A DNA stretch of 64,000 nucleotides, taken from NCBI GenBank assembly GCA_017309275.1, contig JAFKLT010000052.1, positions 1-64,000 on the forward strand, in the 5' to 3' direction. The notes beneath the pieces were generated by a model. That model saw only the letters and a list, made by a program, of their open reading frames with translations. It did not search any database and was not told where the DNA came from. Position numbers and translations under genes: made by a program. Positions 53,980 through 64,000 of this stretch are shown one piece after another (position 1 is the first letter of the stretch; every line of letters starts with the position of its first letter). The stretch is from Sphingomonadales bacterium (GTDB taxonomy: Bacteria; Pseudomonadota; Alphaproteobacteria; Sphingomonadales; Sphingomonadaceae).

Positions 53980-55244
53980 AGCGCGTGCCCCTTGTCGAGC
54001 ATCCAGCGCCGCTTTTCGAGCAGCCGGTCGGCGCGGCGATCGATCTCGGCCGCGGCCTGGTCGATGTCATATTGGCCGCGCACCATGCGTTCGGCGACGA
54101 CCTGCATCTCTGTAACGATGCGTTCCCACTCGGGAACCTTGGGCAGCGCGGTCGCGCGATCGAGCTGGGTCGCGAAGGGCGCGACCACCGGATCGGCGGC
54201 AAGGCCGGCCTGCGCCCAGACCGAGCGGCGCGCGGGAAGGTCGCCGGTGAGTTGCTGGAACTTGAGCTGGGCCGATGGCGCGAGCAGCCGCGAAATCACG
54301 TCCCATGCGGCGTCGGTCCGATCGGCGCCCGAAAAGACGACGAGGCTGGATCCGCCGGGCGCGGCCGAGCCGATGCCCGTCGGCCCCGGGTTCGGCGCGG
54401 TTCCCCAATTGGCCTGCATCGCCGGGGCAAGGCGGCTCTTCATGTCGCCGATCGTCCACGGGCCCGAGGTGAAGATGCTGAAAAAGCCCTTCGCGAACTC
54501 GTCCCAGATGTTCGAAATCTGCGTGGCCGACGCGATCGGCGCGAGCCGTTCGTCGAACAGCGATTTGTAGAAGGCCAGCGCCTCCTTGAACTCGGGCTCC
54601 GAAAAGGCGCCGCGCGCGCCATTGTCGCGCAGCAGGCGCGCGCCGGACGACAGCGCGATCGTGAGCAGTTGCTCGAACTCGTTGACGGGCAGGAGAACCG
54701 CGTAATTGCCGGGACCGGCAAGCGCCTTTACCTTGTGCAGCGCGCCCTTCCATTCGCTCCAGACGAGCGGCGGCGTCGCATAACCGGCGCGCGCGAACAT
54801 GTCCTTGCGATAGAATTGCAGGCGCGTGTCGACATACCAGGGCACCGCCCATGTCTTTCCCGCGATGCGGTTGGTATCGACGACCGCCGGGAACTGATCG
54901 GTCAACAGATGTTCGGCCGATGCGGGCACCGGGGCGATCGCGCCGATCGCCGCCATCTCCGCGATCCAGCTGTTGCCGACCTGTCCGATCGCAGGCAGCG
55001 AGCCGCCGGCAAAGCCGGTGAGCAGCTTTTCGTGCGCCGCGGTCCAGGGCAGCGGCTGGACGCGGATCGGGGGCGTTCCGGCCGGCAGGGCCAGCGTGTC
55101 GAGCAGGGCGGGCAGGCTGGCGGCCTCATTCCCCATCGCCCAGATCGTCAGGCCGTCGCCGCCGCGCGCGCCGCAGCCGCCGAGCATCGGCAAAAGGGGC
55201 ACGCCCGCAAGCGCGCCCGTTATCTGGCGCCGCGTCAACTGCAC
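53976..55244 (-). CDS. Extracellular sugar-binding lipoprotein of the ABC importer
   Basis: A 422-residue family 1 solute-binding protein. A Tat/lipoprotein-like signal (LTRRQITGALAGVPLLPMLG, with Cys next) anchors it, followed by LTIWAMGNEAASLPALLD and the central WSEWKGALHKVKALAG and FFSIFTSGPWTIGDMK blocks of sugar-binding members. Sugar ABC importers are not common in sphingomonads, which makes this locus stand out. It starts 19 bp after lacI. Confidence 0.93.
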   Translation of the reverse strand: MQLTRRQITGALAGVPLLPMLGGCGARGGDGLTIWAMGNEAASLPALLDTLALPAGTPPIRVQPLPWTAAHEKLLTGFAGGSLPAIGQVGNSWIAEMAAIGAIAPVPASAEHLLTDQFPAVVDTNRIAGKTWAVPWYVDTRLQFYRKDMFARAGYATPPLVWSEWKGALHKVKALAGPGNYAVLLPVNEFEQLLTIALSSGARLLRDNGARGAFSEPEFKEALAFYKSLFDERLAPIASATQISNIWDEFAKGFFSIFTSGPWTIGDMKSRLAPAMQANWGTAPNPGPTGIGSAAPGGSSLVVFSGADRTDAAWDVISRLLAPSAQLKFQQLTGDLPARRSVWAQAGLAADPVVAPFATQLDRATALPKVPEWERIVTEMQVVAERMVRGQYDIDQAAAEIDRRADRLLEKRRWMLDKGHAL

Positions 55245-55263
55245 AGGCAGCGGGCGCCAGGCA

Positions 55264-56313
55264 TCACGGCGCCTCCTGTTCCTTGGCGGCCAGGGCCTTG
55301 GTCACGGCGGCAAGGCCGACCGGGCCGGCGGTCGTGCCGCGCGCGATCAGGGTGGGGGTCAGGACGTTGCCGCTTGCCGCGCCCAGCGTTTCGCCGCGCA
55401 GCAGGCGCAGCAACATCATCATCGCCGTCGAGCCGAGCCGGTCGATCTTGACCTGCATCGTCGTCAGCGCGGGCGAGATGTGGCGCGACAGCGGGATATC
55501 GTCGAAGCCCGCGACCATGACGTCGCGCGGCACCGAAATACCCGCCTCGCCGAGTTGCTGGATACAGCCGACCGCCATCAGGTCGTTCGACGCGAACACC
55601 GCGTCGGCGGGAAGCTGGCCCTGGATCAGCAGGCGCGCCGCCTCTTGCCCCGCCTCTTCGGAGAAGTCGCCGGGCAGGATGACCGGGCTGCGTTCCTTGG
55701 CGATCCGTGCCATCGCGTCGACGAAGCCGCGCTGGCGGTCGCGCGCGTCGCGGTTGTGCTTCGGACCGGCGATATGGACGACCTGGCGTGCGCCGCGATC
55801 GAGCAGCGCCTCGGTCATCGCATAGGCGCCGTGGTAATTGTCGACCGCGACGAAGGGCAGGTCGAGCGGGCTGGCGTCATAGTTGAGCAGCACCGTGGGA
55901 AGCGCGGGGTCGAGATGCCCGGCGAGCAATTCGGGCTTCATGTCGGGCGGCATCAGCAGCAGCCCGTCGACGCGCCCGCGCATCGAGGCGACCGCCGCGG
56001 CGGTTTCGTGCGCGCTGCCGTGCATGTTGCCGAGCAGCAGGTGCATTCCCGATTCGTGCGCGACGAGGTCGATCCCGCGAATGATTTCGGAGAAGAATTC
56101 GCCGAACAGGTCGGGCAGGATCACGCCGATGGTGTCGGTCTTGCGCCGCGTCAGGCTGCGCGCGCCGCTGTGCGGGACGAAGTTCAGCTTTTTCACCGCC
56201 GCCAGCACCGCGTCGCGCGTCGGGCCGGTGACATTGCCCAGCCCGTTGATCGCGCGCGATGCGGTTGCGACCGATACGCCAGCCTCGCGCGCAACATCCC
56301 TTAAAGTCGCCAT
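55264..56313 (-). CDS. LacI-family transcriptional regulator
   Basis: A 349-residue regulator. The N-terminal helix-turn-helix is ATLRDVAREAGVSVATASRA, followed by the hinge helix region (TRDAVLAAVKKLNFVPHSGA, then RSLTRRKTDTIGVI). The sugar-binding core contains LLMPPDMKPELLAGH, FASNDLMAVGCIQQL and VMVAGFDDIPLSRHISPALT. It sits inside the sugar operon between the ATPase and binding-protein genes. A partial CCGG-type palindrome in its own upstream gap suggests autoregulation. ATG 56313 is used; ATG 56322 is possible. Confidence 0.94.
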   Translation of the reverse strand: MATLRDVAREAGVSVATASRAINGLGNVTGPTRDAVLAAVKKLNFVPHSGARSLTRRKTDTIGVILPDLFGEFFSEIIRGIDLVAHESGMHLLLGNMHGSAHETAAAVASMRGRVDGLLLMPPDMKPELLAGHLDPALPTVLLNYDASPLDLPFVAVDNYHGAYAMTEALLDRGARQVVHIAGPKHNRDARDRQRGFVDAMARIAKERSPVILPGDFSEEAGQEAARLLIQGQLPADAVFASNDLMAVGCIQQLGEAGISVPRDVMVAGFDDIPLSRHISPALTTMQVKIDRLGSTAMMMLLRLLRGETLGAASGNVLTPTLIARGTTAGPVGLAAVTKALAAKEQEAP

Positions 56314-56356
56314 GACGCCCATCCCCCAGAGGCGCAGCGGCGCCGAAGCCGCGGAC

Positions 56357-56370
56357 GGTAAGCGGTTGCA
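56357..56370 (-). promoter_or_regulatory. Diverged LacI-type operator before lacI
   Basis: On the minus strand this reads TGCAACCGCTTACC, matching TGCAACCGGTTACA at 12 of 14 positions. It lies 44 bp before the lacI start, between lacI and the ATPase gene. It may give the regulator its own promoter. Confidence 0.5.
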
Positions 56371-56386
56371 AAGGTTCGCCGCAAGG

Positions 56387-57472
56387 TCATTCGTCGGTAC
56401 TTCGTGCGAGAGCCTGACCATCGCGGTCGAACAGGTGCAACCGTTCGGGCGGGAAATGCGCCATCACGCGGTCGCCCTCGGCCAGCGTGCCGTCGTCGCG
56501 AAGCTGGCACCGGAGCGGCTCGTCGCCATCGCGGGCGCCGAGGTGGACCGTCGCCAGCCCGCCGAGCCGCTCGATGAAGGTGACGGTGAAGGACAGGGCG
56601 TCGGGGCCGTCGCCGAGCATGATATCTTCGGGGCGGATGCCGATCGACAGGTCGGTGCCGTCCGTGGGCGCGGGCGTCGTCGCGGGCAGGGCGATGCGTC
56701 GCCCGTCGGCGAGCGCCGCCTGCGCCTCGCCCGCCGCGACCGCGGGCAGGATGTTCATGCGCGGCGTTCCCAGGAACTGCGCGACGAAGATGTTCGCGGG
56801 CCGTTCGTAGAGCTCGCGCGGCGTGCCGACCTGTTCGATGCGTCCGTCGCGCAGCACGATGATGCGGTCGGCGAGCGTCATCGCCTCGACCTGGTCATGC
56901 GTCACGTACAGCGTGGTGGTACCGAGCTGGCGATGCAGGCTGGCGAATTCGTAGCGCATGCGGACGCGCAGGTCGGCGTCGAGGTTCGACAGCGGCTCGT
57001 CGAACAGGAATATCTGCGGCTGCCGGACGATCGCGCGGCCGATCGCGACGCGTTGCCGCTGTCCGCCTGACAGCGCGGCGGGCTTTCGCTCCAGCAGCGG
57101 TTCGATATTCAGGATCGTGGCGGCGCGGCGCACCGCTTCGTCGATCGCGGCCTTGTCGGCCTTTGCGATCTTCAGCCCGAAGGCCATGTTTTCGTAGACG
57201 GTCAGGTGCGGGTAGAGCGCATAGCTTTGGAACACCATCGCGATGCCGCGGTCGGACGGAGCAAGCGTGGTGACGTCGCGGTCGCCGATCCGGATGCTGC
57301 CGCCGGTCAGCTCCTCCAGCCCGGCGACCGAGCGGAGCAGGGTCGATTTGCCGCACCCCGACGGACCGACGATGACGGCGAATTCGCCGTCGGCGACGTC
57401 GATCGACACGCCCTTCAGCACATCGGTATCGCCGAAGCTCTTGCGCGCGTCGCGGATGGTGAGGCCGGCCAT
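56387..57472 (-). CDS. Sugar ABC transporter ATP-binding protein (UgpC/MsmK-like)
   Basis: A 361-residue ATPase. Walker A is GPSGCGKST (36-44), the signature is LSGGQRQRV (134-142), Walker B ends IFLFDEP (154-160), and the His switch is in YVTHDQVEAM. The C-terminal ~120 residues are the TOBE regulatory domain (SIGIRPEDIMLGD). This is the MalK/UgpC type that pairs with the two permeases encoded downstream. Starts two bp after the GH97 stop. Confidence 0.96.
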   Translation of the reverse strand: MAGLTIRDARKSFGDTDVLKGVSIDVADGEFAVIVGPSGCGKSTLLRSVAGLEELTGGSIRIGDRDVTTLAPSDRGIAMVFQSYALYPHLTVYENMAFGLKIAKADKAAIDEAVRRAATILNIEPLLERKPAALSGGQRQRVAIGRAIVRQPQIFLFDEPLSNLDADLRVRMRYEFASLHRQLGTTTLYVTHDQVEAMTLADRIIVLRDGRIEQVGTPRELYERPANIFVAQFLGTPRMNILPAVAAGEAQAALADGRRIALPATTPAPTDGTDLSIGIRPEDIMLGDGPDALSFTVTFIERLGGLATVHLGARDGDEPLRCQLRDDGTLAEGDRVMAHFPPERLHLFDRDGQALARSTDE

Positions 57473-57474
57473 CG

Positions 57475-59535
57475 TCAGCGCCCCGGCGTCAGCGCGATCG
57501 CGAAGCCGCCGCCGGCCTCCATGCGGATCGGCAGCTTGGTCGTGGCGGTCACGGTCTTTTCCTCGACCGTCATCGCAAAGCGATCGCCGCCGATGCCGCC
57601 GCCGGGACCATCGCGCCAGATTTTTGCGCGATAGCTTTTGCCCGCCGGAAGAAAGCCGAAGTCGAGGGTCAGCTCGCGCGCCTGTTCGTCGGTCACGCCG
57701 CCGACGTACCAATCCTGTCCGCCGCGCCGCTGGCGCGCGAAGACGGCATAGTCGCCGATCGCGCCCGCGAGCACGCGCGTCCGTTCCCAGTCGGCGGGAA
57801 CGCGCTTGATGAATTCGAACGCGTCGAGATGCTTCGCGTAATTTTCGGGCAGGTCGGCCGCCATCTGCACGGGGCTGTAGATCACCACATAGTTGGCGAG
57901 CTGCCGCGCGAGGGTCGACGGCACCGCCCGCCCGCCCTTGCCGGTCAGGCTGACGATGCCCGGCGTGAAGTCCATCGGCCCCGCCAGCATGCGCGTGAAG
58001 GCGAGGTTGGTTTCATGCTCGGGCGGGTTCGGCGGGTCGCCCCACGCCTGATACTCCATCCCGCGCGCGCCCTCGCGGCTGACCCAGTTCGGATAGGTGC
58101 GGCGCAGGCCGGTGTCCTTGATCGGTTCGTGCGCGTTGATCGAGATGTGGCGCTTTGCCGCCGCCAGCACGACCTCCAGATGGTGGCGCGACTGCCATTG
58201 CCCGTCGTGCCAGTCCCAGATCTCGTTTCCCGCCGCGTCCTTGTGCAGCACGCCTCCGGCGTCGGCGACATAGCCGGTCTTCACCGACGGCACGCCATAT
58301 CGGGCATAATAGTCCATCGCCGCGTCGAGCTGTTCGGCATAGAGGCCCGAATTACCGGCGGTTTCGTGATGCCCCATGATCGCGACGCCCTTTGCCTTCG
58401 CATAGGCCGCGACCTTGTCCATGTCGAAGTCGGGATAGGCCTTTGCGAACTGGAAGTTGCGGCCGTGGTCGCCGATCCAGTTGCCGTCCCACCCGACATT
58501 CCACCCCTCGATCAGCACCGCGTCGAAGCCGTGCTTCGCGGCGAAATCGATGTACTGCATCGCGTGCGCGGTGGTCGCGCCATGTTTCGGCCCGCTGTTC
58601 CAGCTCCACTGGTCGAGGTGCATCGCCCACCAGATGCCGATATATTTGAGCGGCCGGACCCAGCTTACGTCGCCCAGCTTGTTGGGCTCGTTGAGGTTCA
58701 GGGTGATGTCAGCGGCGGCGTAGAGGCCGGGCGCGTCGTCGGCGATGATGATCGTCCGCCACGGCGTGTCGAACGGCGCGGTGCGCCGAACCTTCGAGGG
58801 CTCCGACGAATTCGACAGGCGCGTGCGAAAGCGCTGCCCGTCGATGCGCTGCAGCCAGAAGGCGGCATAGTCGACCAGCGCCGCCTCGTGGATCGCGATG
58901 TGCAGCCCGTCCTTGCGGCGAAAAGTGATCGGCGTGTGCGCGGTGCCGACCTGGTTCGCGGGGGTGTGGTTATAGAGATATTCGTAGCGGTTCCATTCGC
59001 CCGCGGTGATCCACCACGCCTCGGCCTCGCCCGCGATGTTGAATTCGGTCAGCTCCTCGTCGATCCGGACGTCCTTCAGCCGTTCCTGGTCGGGAAAGGC
59101 GAAGCGGAAGCCGACGCCGGTGTCGAACACGCGCGCGATCAGGTCGATGCGCCGCTTGCCGCCGATCAGCTCGACGATGGGAACGCGCATCTCGCGATAA
59201 TGCTCGCGCATCAGGCGATTCTCGCCCCACGGCTGTTCCCATTTGCGATCGGCCTCGGCGAAGGTCGCATCGCCCAGCGCGGTACTATGCTCGAACTTGC
59301 CGTCGCCGCGCAGCATGAAGCCGAGCCGCGAGGGGGCGATCACCGGCTGGCCGTCGCGCGTGACGCTGTAGGTCGGGATTTCGTCGACGGTGGTCAGCGA
59401 AAAGCAGATCCGCTCGTCGGGCGAGCAGACCTTGTGCGTCACGTCGTCGCGCGCGGCGACGGGATTGGCGACGGCGCTCGCCAGCGCCGCAAAGGGAAGG
59501 CCGCCAGCCCGCGCGATGTCGCGCAGCCGGGGCAT
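57475..59535 (-). CDS. Glycoside hydrolase family 97 protein
   Basis: A 686-residue secreted or periplasmic enzyme with a weak N-terminal signal (LPFAALASAVANPVAARDD). The GH97 layout is N-terminal beta-super-sandwich (SPDERICFSLTTVDEIPTY...), central barrel with KYIGIWWAMHLDQWSW, VLIEGWNVGWDGNW, MGHHETAGN and YQAWGDPPNPPEHE, and a C-terminal beta domain. GH97 comprises inverting alpha-glucosidases (SusB) and retaining alpha-galactosidases. The calcium and catalytic Glu residues fit the inverting group, but I have not checked each. An alpha-glycosidase among beta-glucanases is unexpected. Confidence 0.92.
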   Translation of the reverse strand: MPRLRDIARAGGLPFAALASAVANPVAARDDVTHKVCSPDERICFSLTTVDEIPTYSVTRDGQPVIAPSRLGFMLRGDGKFEHSTALGDATFAEADRKWEQPWGENRLMREHYREMRVPIVELIGGKRRIDLIARVFDTGVGFRFAFPDQERLKDVRIDEELTEFNIAGEAEAWWITAGEWNRYEYLYNHTPANQVGTAHTPITFRRKDGLHIAIHEAALVDYAAFWLQRIDGQRFRTRLSNSSEPSKVRRTAPFDTPWRTIIIADDAPGLYAAADITLNLNEPNKLGDVSWVRPLKYIGIWWAMHLDQWSWNSGPKHGATTAHAMQYIDFAAKHGFDAVLIEGWNVGWDGNWIGDHGRNFQFAKAYPDFDMDKVAAYAKAKGVAIMGHHETAGNSGLYAEQLDAAMDYYARYGVPSVKTGYVADAGGVLHKDAAGNEIWDWHDGQWQSRHHLEVVLAAAKRHISINAHEPIKDTGLRRTYPNWVSREGARGMEYQAWGDPPNPPEHETNLAFTRMLAGPMDFTPGIVSLTGKGGRAVPSTLARQLANYVVIYSPVQMAADLPENYAKHLDAFEFIKRVPADWERTRVLAGAIGDYAVFARQRRGGQDWYVGGVTDEQARELTLDFGFLPAGKSYRAKIWRDGPGGGIGGDRFAMTVEEKTVTATTKLPIRMEAGGGFAIALTPGR

Positions 59536-60905
59536 CAATGCACCGTCGTGCCGGTGGCGACCGCGCGCACGGGCGCACGCCCCGCCGCGACGGCAAAGAC
59601 GCAGAGCGCGACATAGCAGGCGGCGGGAAGCACCAGCGCCATGCCATAGCCGACCGCGTCGGACAGAAGGCCCGCGAGATAGGGGATCGCCGCGCCGCCG
59701 ACGATCGCGGTGCACAGCAGGCCCGATGTTGCCTCTGCGCGCGCGGTCGAGCGTTCGAGCGTCAGGGTGAAGATGACGGGGAACATGATCGAGTTGAACA
59801 GGCCGATGGCAAGCGCGACGAAACCCGCGCTGACCCCGCCGACAAGCGCGACGTACAGGCACAGCAGCGCGGCGATGGCGGTGAAGGTCGTCAGCAGCCT
59901 GGTCGCCGAAAGACGGGCGAGCAGGACCGATCCGATCGCGCGGCCGACCATCGCGCCGCCCCAATAGAAAGCCACGGCCTTGCCCGCTTCCTGAAGCGAG
60001 ACGCCGGAGACGCCGTCGCTGCCCATGAACCATCCGAGCAGGGGAACGCCGAATGGCACGTCGGACTGGCCCCAGACGGCATCGCTGTTGAGGAAAAAGG
60101 CCATGTGCGTGCCGATCGCGACCTCTGCCCCGACATAGAGGAAGATCGCGAGCGAGCCGAGCAGAGCCCAGCGCGACGAGAAAGCCTCGCGGATCAGGTC
60201 GCCCATGTTCGCGTGCGAACCGGCGGGGGCAGGCGGCACCGCCTCGTTCACGATCCGCCGGCTGACCCAGAAGAAGAGGACCAGCGCGAGGATCAGCCCG
60301 CAAATCCAGAAATAGGCGGCGTCGATCCCCGCGAGCGCCTGCGCGCGCACGGCGTCGGTGACGACCGTGCCTTCCTTCACCTCGACGCCTTCGAGGAACA
60401 GGTGGGCGCCGATCAGCGGGCCGAGAAAGGTGCCGAAGCTGTTGAAGGTCTGGCTGAAGGTCAGGCGGAAATGGCTGCGTCGCGGGTCACCGAGCGCCGC
60501 AGCCAGCGGATTGGCCGCGACCTGAAGGATCGTGACGCCGCTGGCGAGGATGAACAGGCCGGCGAGGACAAGCGGATAAATGGCGAGGTTCGCGGCGGCG
60601 AGCATGACAAGGCAGCCGATGACCATCGTCGACAGCGCGGTCAGAATCGACGGCACCGAATGAAAGCGGGCGATCAGCGCCGCCGCGGGAAAGGACATCA
60701 GGCCATAGGCGATGAAATAGGCCGAGGCCGAAAGCTGCGCCTCGGCATCGCTGAGCGTGAAGATGCCCTTTACGGCGGCAACCAGCGGATCGATCAGCGA
60801 GGTGATGAAGCCCCAGGTGAAAAACAGCACGGTGACAGCGGCAAAGGCGGCCATTGCGGTCGACTTTGCGCCGGCGCCCACCGGCGTCTGGCTGGGTGCA
60901 TCCAT
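59535..60905 (-). CDS. MFS sugar transporter (FucP/GluP-like)
   Basis: A 456-residue twelve-helix sugar:proton symporter-like protein. LFFTWGFITSLIDPLVAAVK, the YFIAYGLMSFPAAAL segment and GVTILQVAANPLAAALGDP match the FucP/GluP (glucose/galactose MFS) family, and TFSQTFNSFGTFLGPLIG is its signature. First gene of the glucan operon, with a CCGG operator about 60 bp upstream that overlaps a plausible -35. Its stop shares a base with the GH97 start. Confidence 0.94.
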   Translation of the reverse strand: MDAPSQTPVGAGAKSTAMAAFAAVTVLFFTWGFITSLIDPLVAAVKGIFTLSDAEAQLSASAYFIAYGLMSFPAAALIARFHSVPSILTALSTMVIGCLVMLAAANLAIYPLVLAGLFILASGVTILQVAANPLAAALGDPRRSHFRLTFSQTFNSFGTFLGPLIGAHLFLEGVEVKEGTVVTDAVRAQALAGIDAAYFWICGLILALVLFFWVSRRIVNEAVPPAPAGSHANMGDLIREAFSSRWALLGSLAIFLYVGAEVAIGTHMAFFLNSDAVWGQSDVPFGVPLLGWFMGSDGVSGVSLQEAGKAVAFYWGGAMVGRAIGSVLLARLSATRLLTTFTAIAALLCLYVALVGGVSAGFVALAIGLFNSIMFPVIFTLTLERSTARAEATSGLLCTAIVGGAAIPYLAGLLSDAVGYGMALVLPAACYVALCVFAVAAGRAPVRAVATGTTVH

Positions 60906-62733
<1,828 letters not shown>

Positions 62734-62821
62734 CGCAGATCATGCGCCCAGGCGCTGATCATTCCCGCCTGCCTGCCGGTTCGCGCCAGGGCGCCGCGGC
62801 AAGCGGAAAGGGCTTTATCCA

Positions 62822-64000
62822 ATGACGCCCGCCGCACGCCTTCAGACCGCGATCGAGATTCTCGATGCCATTGCTGCCGCGGCGCGTGACGGCGGCGCGC
62901 CCGCCGATGCGATTTTTGCCGAGGCGATGCGCGCGCGGCGCTATGCCGGGTCGAAGGACCGCCGTGCGATCCGCGCCCATGTCTATGATACGATCCGGGC
63001 GATACGGTCGGCGCCGGTGTCGGGGCGCGCCGCGATGCTGGCGCTCGCCGATGCCGATCCCGCGATTGCCGCGCTGTTCGACGGATCGTCTTATGGTCCC
63101 GCACCAATCGCGGCCGACGAGGTGCGCGCGGAGACGGGGCTGGCGGCGCAGGCGCTGATCGACCTTTTCGACCCGCTGGTCGGGGCGGACGAGGGCGATG
63201 CGATGCTTGCCCGCGCGTCGCTCGACCTTCGTGCCAACCGCATCAAGGCGAGCGCGGACGATCTTGCCGTGCTCTTTCCGGAGGGCGAGCGGATCGCGGG
63301 GGCGCCCGATGGTTGGCGCCTGCCGTCCGAAACCGCCGCAGTGCAGCATCCTGCCTATGCTGACGGCCTGTTCGAGGTGCAGGACGCGGCGAGCCAATAT
63401 GCCTCGGCCGCGCTGGACGCCGAGCCGGGGCAGGCGATCGTCGATCTGTGCGCGGGGGGCGGCGGCAAGACGCTGACCATCGCTTCGCTGACCGGTGACG
63501 GCGCCAAGATCCTGGCGTGCGACACCAATCGCGCACGGCTTCAGCAACTTCCGCCGCGCGCCGAACGCGCCGGTGCGACGTGCATCGAAACGCGCCTGCT
63601 CAATCCGGCGCAGGAGGTCGATATGCTGGCCGACTGGCAGACGAAGGCCGATCGCGTGTTCGTCGACGCGCCCTGTTCGGGCAGCGGGACGTGGCGGCGT
63701 AGCCCCGAATTGCGTTGGCGGCTCAGTCCGTCGCGGCTGGAGCGCCATCTGGCCGATCAGGCGAAGCTGATCGAAATCGGTGCCGATCTTGTGGCGCCGG
63801 GCGGCAAACTGATTTATGCCGTGTGCTCGATCATCGAGCGCGAGGGGCGGGCCCAGGTGGACGATTTTCTGAACCGACATCACGGCTGGACGGCCGACGA
63901 TTCCTATCTTCCCGAAGGCGTCGGCCGCGCCGCGGGGCGCGGTTTTCTGATGACTCCGGCGCATGATGGATGCGACGGATTTTTTCTCGCACGGCTGACG
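62822..64000 (+). CDS. RsmB/NOP-family RNA (cytosine-5) methyltransferase (3' end cut by window)
   Basis: 393 residues are visible; the frame is open at the window edge, and homologues end a few residues later. The N-terminal ~150 residues are the NusB-like helical part, and the Rossmann domain has VDLCAGGGGKTLTIA (motif I), ACDTNRARL, and the two cysteines of m5C methyltransferases: VDAPCSGSGTWRRSPE and YAVCSIIEREG. Target is probably 16S rRNA, but other NOP/SUN members act on tRNA. An 88-bp gap separates it from guaB in the same direction. Confidence 0.93.
   Translation, partial: MTPAARLQTAIEILDAIAAAARDGGAPADAIFAEAMRARRYAGSKDRRAIRAHVYDTIRAIRSAPVSGRAAMLALADADPAIAALFDGSSYGPAPIAADEVRAETGLAAQALIDLFDPLVGADEGDAMLARASLDLRANRIKASADDLAVLFPEGERIAGAPDGWRLPSETAAVQHPAYADGLFEVQDAASQYASAALDAEPGQAIVDLCAGGGGKTLTIASLTGDGAKILACDTNRARLQQLPPRAERAGATCIETRLLNPAQEVDMLADWQTKADRVFVDAPCSGSGTWRRSPELRWRLSPSRLERHLADQAKLIEIGADLVAPGGKLIYAVCSIIEREGRAQVDDFLNRHHGWTADDSYLPEGVGRAAGRGFLMTPAHDGCDGFFLARLT

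Noticed and set aside
57475-59535. Calling the GH97 gene part of an alpha-glucan (starch) system
   Set aside because: No GH13, SusC/SusD or maltose-specific genes are nearby, while GH1, GH3 and GH144-like neighbours favour beta-glucans. GH97 alone does not decide the substrate.

Overview
The window looks like chromosomal DNA of a sphingomonad (Alphaproteobacteria, Sphingomonadaceae; a Sphingopyxis-like genome is my best guess). The reasons are the high GC content, a class I lysyl-tRNA synthetase, the alphaproteobacterial order of the aa3-oxidase genes (ctaC-ctaD-ctaB-coxF-ctaG-ctaE-DUF983-SURF1-thrC), large TonB-dependent receptors next to catabolic genes, and the pyrE-pdxJ-acpS-lepB string. 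I see no tRNA, rRNA, insertion sequence, prophage or CRISPR array. Both ends cut through a gene (a DinG-type helicase on the left, an RsmB-type methyltransferase on the right).

Layout. 1-6.0 kb: helicase, PilZ protein, lysK, a DUF3291 gene and a short asparaginase-fold protein. 6.1-8.1 kb: a bufferin-type operon (Cys-rich secreted precursor, DUF692/MNIO enzyme, DUF2063 partner) with a FixK/FNR-like palindrome upstream. 8.1-16 kb: desaturase, GGDEF-EAL-PilZ protein, secreted amidohydrolase, RcnB-like protein with six perfect 12-residue Asp/Asn repeats, a [2Fe-2S] oxidoreductase subunit broken by one stop codon, and a class II aldolase. 16-30.8 kb is largely housekeeping: rpsU, FKBP, the pyrE-pdxJ-acpS-lepB-permease operon, cytochrome c oxidase and its assembly factors, thrC, an rRNA methyltransferase and a diguanylate cyclase.

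30.9-40.9 kb is a catabolic island: a five-gene operon (nitronate monooxygenase-like, carotenoid/lignostilbene oxygenase-like, acyl-CoA synthetase, SCP2-type thiolase, thiolase) divergent from a TonB receptor, followed by a tandem HxlR regulator. It reads as uptake, oxidative C=C cleavage, CoA activation and thiolysis of an unknown hydrophobic substrate. One of the two thiolases appears to lack the second catalytic cysteine.

42.1-60.9 kb is a glucan-utilisation locus: GH3 enzyme, TonB receptor, GH144-like lipoprotein, and a long minus-strand operon with an MFS sugar porter, GH97, ABC ATPase, LacI regulator, solute-binding lipoprotein, two permeases, an esterase-like hydrolase, GH1 and an EEP-fold hydrolase. 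A 14-bp palindrome of the form TGNAACCGGTTACA lies before the MFS gene and between the GH3 and TonB genes, with a diverged copy before lacI, which suggests one regulon. guaB and the RsmB-type gene close the window.
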